NCBI RefSeq assembly: GCF_000313755.1
Contig: NZ_AMZB01000107.1
Coordinates: 29,176 to 93,175, forward strand
Direction: 5' to 3'
DNA from: Pseudomonas nitroreducens TX1
GTDB taxonomy: Bacteria; Pseudomonadota; Gammaproteobacteria; Pseudomonadales; Pseudomonadaceae
Length of the DNA: 64,000 bases
Of this stretch, positions 61,803-64,000 are shown piece by piece (positions within the stretch are counted from its first letter, which is position 1; the number at the start of each line of letters is the position of its first letter). The position numbers were made by a program, and so were the translations under genes. The notes beneath the pieces are model-generated. The model was given only the letters and a program-made list of their open reading frames with translations. It was not told the DNA's origin and did not search any database.

Positions 61803-63103
61803 GGAATTCTCGTCACATCTTGGGTGGAGGACAGTATGCTCAGGTCATTGCCGTGGGCAATCGGCACGTTGTCCAGCACGGCCTCGCGGTTGCCGCCGGG
61901 ATAGGTCACGCCGCCGGGCCGCCACAGCGAGTTGGCGCCGCCCTCGTTGCCGCTGGGCATGACCACCTTGGGGTTGTCGATGTTGACCCGGTAGATGTCC
62001 TTGCCGACCAGATCGCCCTTCTTGTAGCCCAGCGCGTCCTCCAGCACCGCCACGTCGCCGCTCTCGCGGTACTTGGCAACCACCGCATCCATGTCGGAAC
62101 GGGCCATGACGAACTTCTTCGGGTTGAAGGTGGTGTACATCGGGTCGGCGATATCGCCGGGGGTGAAGAGGAAGGAACCGCCTTCCTTCTCGAATACCTC
62201 CAGGTGCTGCTTGACGTAGGAGTCCTTCAGGTAATCGGTGGGGGGCGGCCGCTTGCCGTGGGGCAACGCCAGGATGTCGTTCTCGGTGACGCCGGGTTTG
62301 AAGGCATTCTGGCGCAGCTCCCAGGCCGTTGGTTCGCGGCCCAGGCGCGCCATCTTCGGGCTGAGGCCCAGCAGCGCCATGCCGGCCACGCCCTGCAGCA
62401 GGTCGCGGTAGCCGGGGCCGAGGCGATCACCGAGCTGGCCGAGCAGCTCCATGCCCCCCATGATCAGCCCGCCGACCACCACGAAGGTGCCCAGCGCCGC
62501 CAACCCAGCCATGGCGGCCAGCACCAGTCCGCCCAGCGCGGCGACGATGCCCAGCGCCTCGAGCCCCGTATGCAGCCACTCCTCCAGGTCGAGGACGAAG
62601 GCCACGCGCTCCGTGGGGCCGCCGATGAAGGTGTTCTTGCTGCCGGTCTTGATGTGCGCGCCGCAGACCATCTTGCTTTGCAGTCGCGCGGCGGGCTTGC
62701 CGTTGATGTACACCGTGGCACTGCCTTCGGCGATCAGCACCGGGAACGGCCACATCGGGTGGTTCAGCGGCAGGCCGGTGCAGTTGGAGGACACATCGTC
62801 CCCCGCGCGCATCGCGTTGCGGCTGTTCACGTAGACATTCAGGCTGCCTCGTATGAGCACCCCGGTCGTGGGCTCGGGCAACTCGAAGATGGTGGTCAGG
62901 CCCTTGACGATCTGGAACATCGACAGGCCGCCCGCGGCGACCGAACCGGCGATGATCACCGCCGCCAGGCCTCCGGTGGCGGCCGTAGCGGCAACCACTG
63001 CGGCGCCGATCAGGGCGCCAGCCACCGCGCCCGCGACCATTGCGGCGACACCGAAGCCATGGGCGATCTCATCGCCCAGGCGAGCTGCAGCTTGCGCATC
63101 CAT
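61799..63103 (-). CDS. Tse6-like PAAR effector with an unassigned C-terminal toxin domain
   Basis: A 434-residue protein. Residues 1-250 closely resemble Tse6: an N-terminal segment MDAQAAARLGDEIAHGFGVA, a hydrophobic hairpin (17-61), a PAAR domain (about 75-168, with LPLNHPMWPFPVLIAEG and KMVCGAHIKTGSKNTFIGGP) and a second hydrophobic hairpin (183-222). From about residue 256 the sequence changes to a soluble domain I cannot assign, with DIYRVNIDNP (369-378), MPSGNEGGANSLWRPGG (382-398) and GGNREAVLDNVP (403-414). The layout says it rides on VgrG, is held by an Eag chaperone, and moves its C-terminus into the target cytoplasm. It lies between an EagT6-like gene (9 bases) and a candidate immunity gene (ATGA overlap). 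Confidence 0.9.
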   Translation of the reverse strand: MDAQAAARLGDEIAHGFGVAAMVAGAVAGALIGAAVVAATAATGGLAAVIIAGSVAAGGLSMFQIVKGLTTIFELPEPTTGVLIRGSLNVYVNSRNAMRAGDDVSSNCTGLPLNHPMWPFPVLIAEGSATVYINGKPAARLQSKMVCGAHIKTGSKNTFIGGPTERVAFVLDLEEWLHTGLEALGIVAALGGLVLAAMAGLAALGTFVVVGGLIMGGMELLGQLGDRLGPGYRDLLQGVAGMALLGLSPKMARLGREPTAWELRQNAFKPGVTENDILALPHGKRPPPTDYLKDSYVKQHLEVFEKEGGSFLFTPGDIADPMYTTFNPKKFVMARSDMDAVVAKYRESGDVAVLEDALGYKKGDLVGKDIYRVNIDNPKVVMPSGNEGGANSLWRPGGVTYPGGNREAVLDNVPIAHGNDLSILSSTQDVTRIP

Positions 63104-63112
63104 GCGTCGTAC

Positions 63113-63547
63113 TCAAACGGTGGTTGGCTGGGGTACCAGGCTCTGCATCGCCTGCTTCCAGGCCGCTTCGTGGTGCGGCAGGTCGTAGGGCGTGGTGGTA
63201 AGGGTGGTGATCAGCACTGCCGGCCGGCGCTCGATGAACACCTGGCGCAGCATCAGATCACGGCCTTCGCGCTGCCACTGGTAATCCAGCATCACCGCGG
63301 CGTGACCATGGATGTTGAAATCCCAGCGCTTGTGCAGCTTGAACCCCGGCAACTGCTTTTCGGCATTGGCCAGTTGGCCGCTGACGTACTCGGCGAACGA
63401 GGCGTCGCCCTGGCTGGCGTCCCGGCTGATGACGAAGCTGGCTTCGCGGGCCGGACCATTGGCGGGCAGTTTGAAGATGTTGATGCTCTGGTCCTGCCAG
63501 GCATCGGGAATGTCCAAGTCCGCTTCGTTGAGGCGATAGAGCGACAA
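63113..63547 (-). CDS. eagT6: EagT6-like chaperone (DcrB/DUF1795 family) for the PAAR effector
   Basis: A 144-residue protein. EADLDIPDAWQDQSINIFKL, GPAREASFVISRDASQGD, PGFKLHKRWDFNIHGHAA and DLMLRQVFIERRPAVLITTL closely resemble P. aeruginosa EagT6, which shields the transmembrane helices of Tse6 and loads it on VgrG. The best start is TTG at 63547 (then SLYRLNEADL), with AAGGGG eight bases upstream; the family begins at this point and no ATG or GTG fits, although the frame is open to 63652. It is the first gene of the effector unit. Confidence 0.9.
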   Translation of the reverse strand: MSLYRLNEADLDIPDAWQDQSINIFKLPANGPAREASFVISRDASQGDASFAEYVSGQLANAEKQLPGFKLHKRWDFNIHGHAAVMLDYQWQREGRDLMLRQVFIERRPAVLITTLTTTPYDLPHHEAAWKQAMQSLVPQPTTV

Positions 63548-64000
63548 TGTTTGACCCCTTCCGTAGGATTCTGCTCTTTGAGCTGAACGAAAAATCTTCC
63601 TGCAACGCATCCGAACAATCAAGGATTGCATTGTGCCAGCGTCGCCATCCATTTGCGCTACCGACCCTTATCGAACGGGCTGATTGCCACTCCGCACCAG
63701 CTTTGAGCCTCACCCGGCTGGCGACATCGCTGACCTCACGTCCTCGACCGCTCCAAAAAATCGATATTGCCGCAGCCATCAAGATCAAGCGCTGATGCAA
63801 TCTGAACGGCAGCATTGATCGGCGTCGGCTCCTCCAGCATGCAACCTCGCCCCCGCTCCTTTAGAGGTTCGCACCCTTCCTGCCAAGCCATTGTGGCCGA
63901 TTGCCCTGTGGCACGCCTGCGGACGATAGGAAACCTTCGCAGATTTCGATAGACAGTAAAAAGGCCGCCTCGTGGGCGGCCTTGCTTCGTGGATGGCGGG
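63548..64000. other. Upstream region of the effector module, no gene seen
   Basis: 453 bases to the window edge. It should hold the promoter of the eagT6-effector-immunity unit. Short open frames show no recognisable product. In P. aeruginosa a second vgrG lies beyond eagT6; none is present here before a terminator at 63961-63983. Confidence 0.6.
63961..63983. terminator. Terminator-like hairpin at the right edge
   Basis: AAGGCCGCC (63961-63969), five-base loop, GGCGGCCTT (63975-63983), preceded by an A-run on the plus strand (T-run on the minus strand). It probably ends a gene lying just beyond the window and marks the border of the T6SS island. Confidence 0.7.

Noticed and set aside
61799..63103. 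Calling the PAAR effector Tse6 itself (NADase)
   Set aside because: Only the carrier half matches; the C-terminal domain and the immunity neighbour do not resemble Tse6/Tsi6.
63548..63815. Extension of the Eag chaperone upstream, or a separate gene there
   Set aside because: Upstream residues are Arg/Ser-rich without similarity and the ribosome site points to the internal TTG.

Overview
This is about 64 kb of GC-rich chromosome from a Pseudomonas, most likely a relative of P. aeruginosa (the P. nitroreducens/citronellolis neighbourhood is my guess). The assignment rests on gene content and order. The left edge matches the P. aeruginosa hxuR-hxuA...hemO heme locus. htpG lies close to a dienelactone hydrolase. 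The right half is a nearly complete H1-type (HSI-I) type VI secretion locus, including the TagQRST-PpkA-PppA-Fha phosphorylation module. I see no tRNA, rRNA, CRISPR array or insertion sequence.

Layout. 1-4.7 kb: heme uptake and degradation, with the C-terminus of a FecR-type anti-sigma factor, an STN-containing TonB-dependent heme receptor behind a Fur-box-like site, heme oxygenase HemO, a DUF454 membrane protein and the HNH protein YajD. 4.7-15.8 kb: mostly unlinked housekeeping and hypothetical genes (a YhbW-like flavin monooxygenase, a low-molecular-weight phosphatase/ArsC-like protein, DUF1543, DUF1615 lipoprotein, a divergent EamA exporter/Lrp regulator pair, a DUF1302-DUF1329 envelope pair, DUF3859, pirin). 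15.9-21.3 kb: a sugar-type MFS transporter, then a three-gene molybdenum hydroxylase ([2Fe-2S], molybdopterin and tri-heme cytochrome c subunits, overlapping start/stop codons). 21.4-30 kb: dienelactone hydrolase, an SMI1/KNR4 protein, HtpG, a compact three-gene operon with two PaaI-like thioesterases, a small lipoprotein, DUF599 and glutaminase.

30.4-63.5 kb: the type VI locus, arranged as two divergent operons from a roughly 385-bp AT-richer control region (48900-49284). Leftward: fha, tssJ, tssK, tssL, tssM, tagF, pppA, ppkA, tagT, tagS, tagR, tagQ, then a DUF3592 gene and an unrecognised glycine-rich gene that appear to form the operon tail. Rightward: tssA, tssB, tssC, hcp, tssE, tssF, tssG, clpV, vgrG. 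Convergent to vgrG lies an effector module: an EagT6-like chaperone, a Tse6-like transmembrane/PAAR protein with a C-terminal domain I do not recognise, and a 174-residue candidate immunity protein. TssJLM build the membrane complex, TssK/F/G/E the baseplate, TssA/B/C/Hcp the sheathed tube, VgrG+PAAR-effector the tip, and ClpV recycles the sheath. TagQRST senses envelope damage and feeds PpkA, whose phosphorylation of Fha activates firing; PppA and TagF oppose it.

Most notable: the effector C-terminus and its putative immunity partner; loss of tagJ from between hcp and tssE; hairpins flanking hcp; and GGA-in-loop hairpins (RsmA-type) upstream of both fha and tssA, the latter covering the tssA ribosome-binding site. 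All similarity statements come from reading the sequence and remembered family features; no database search was run.
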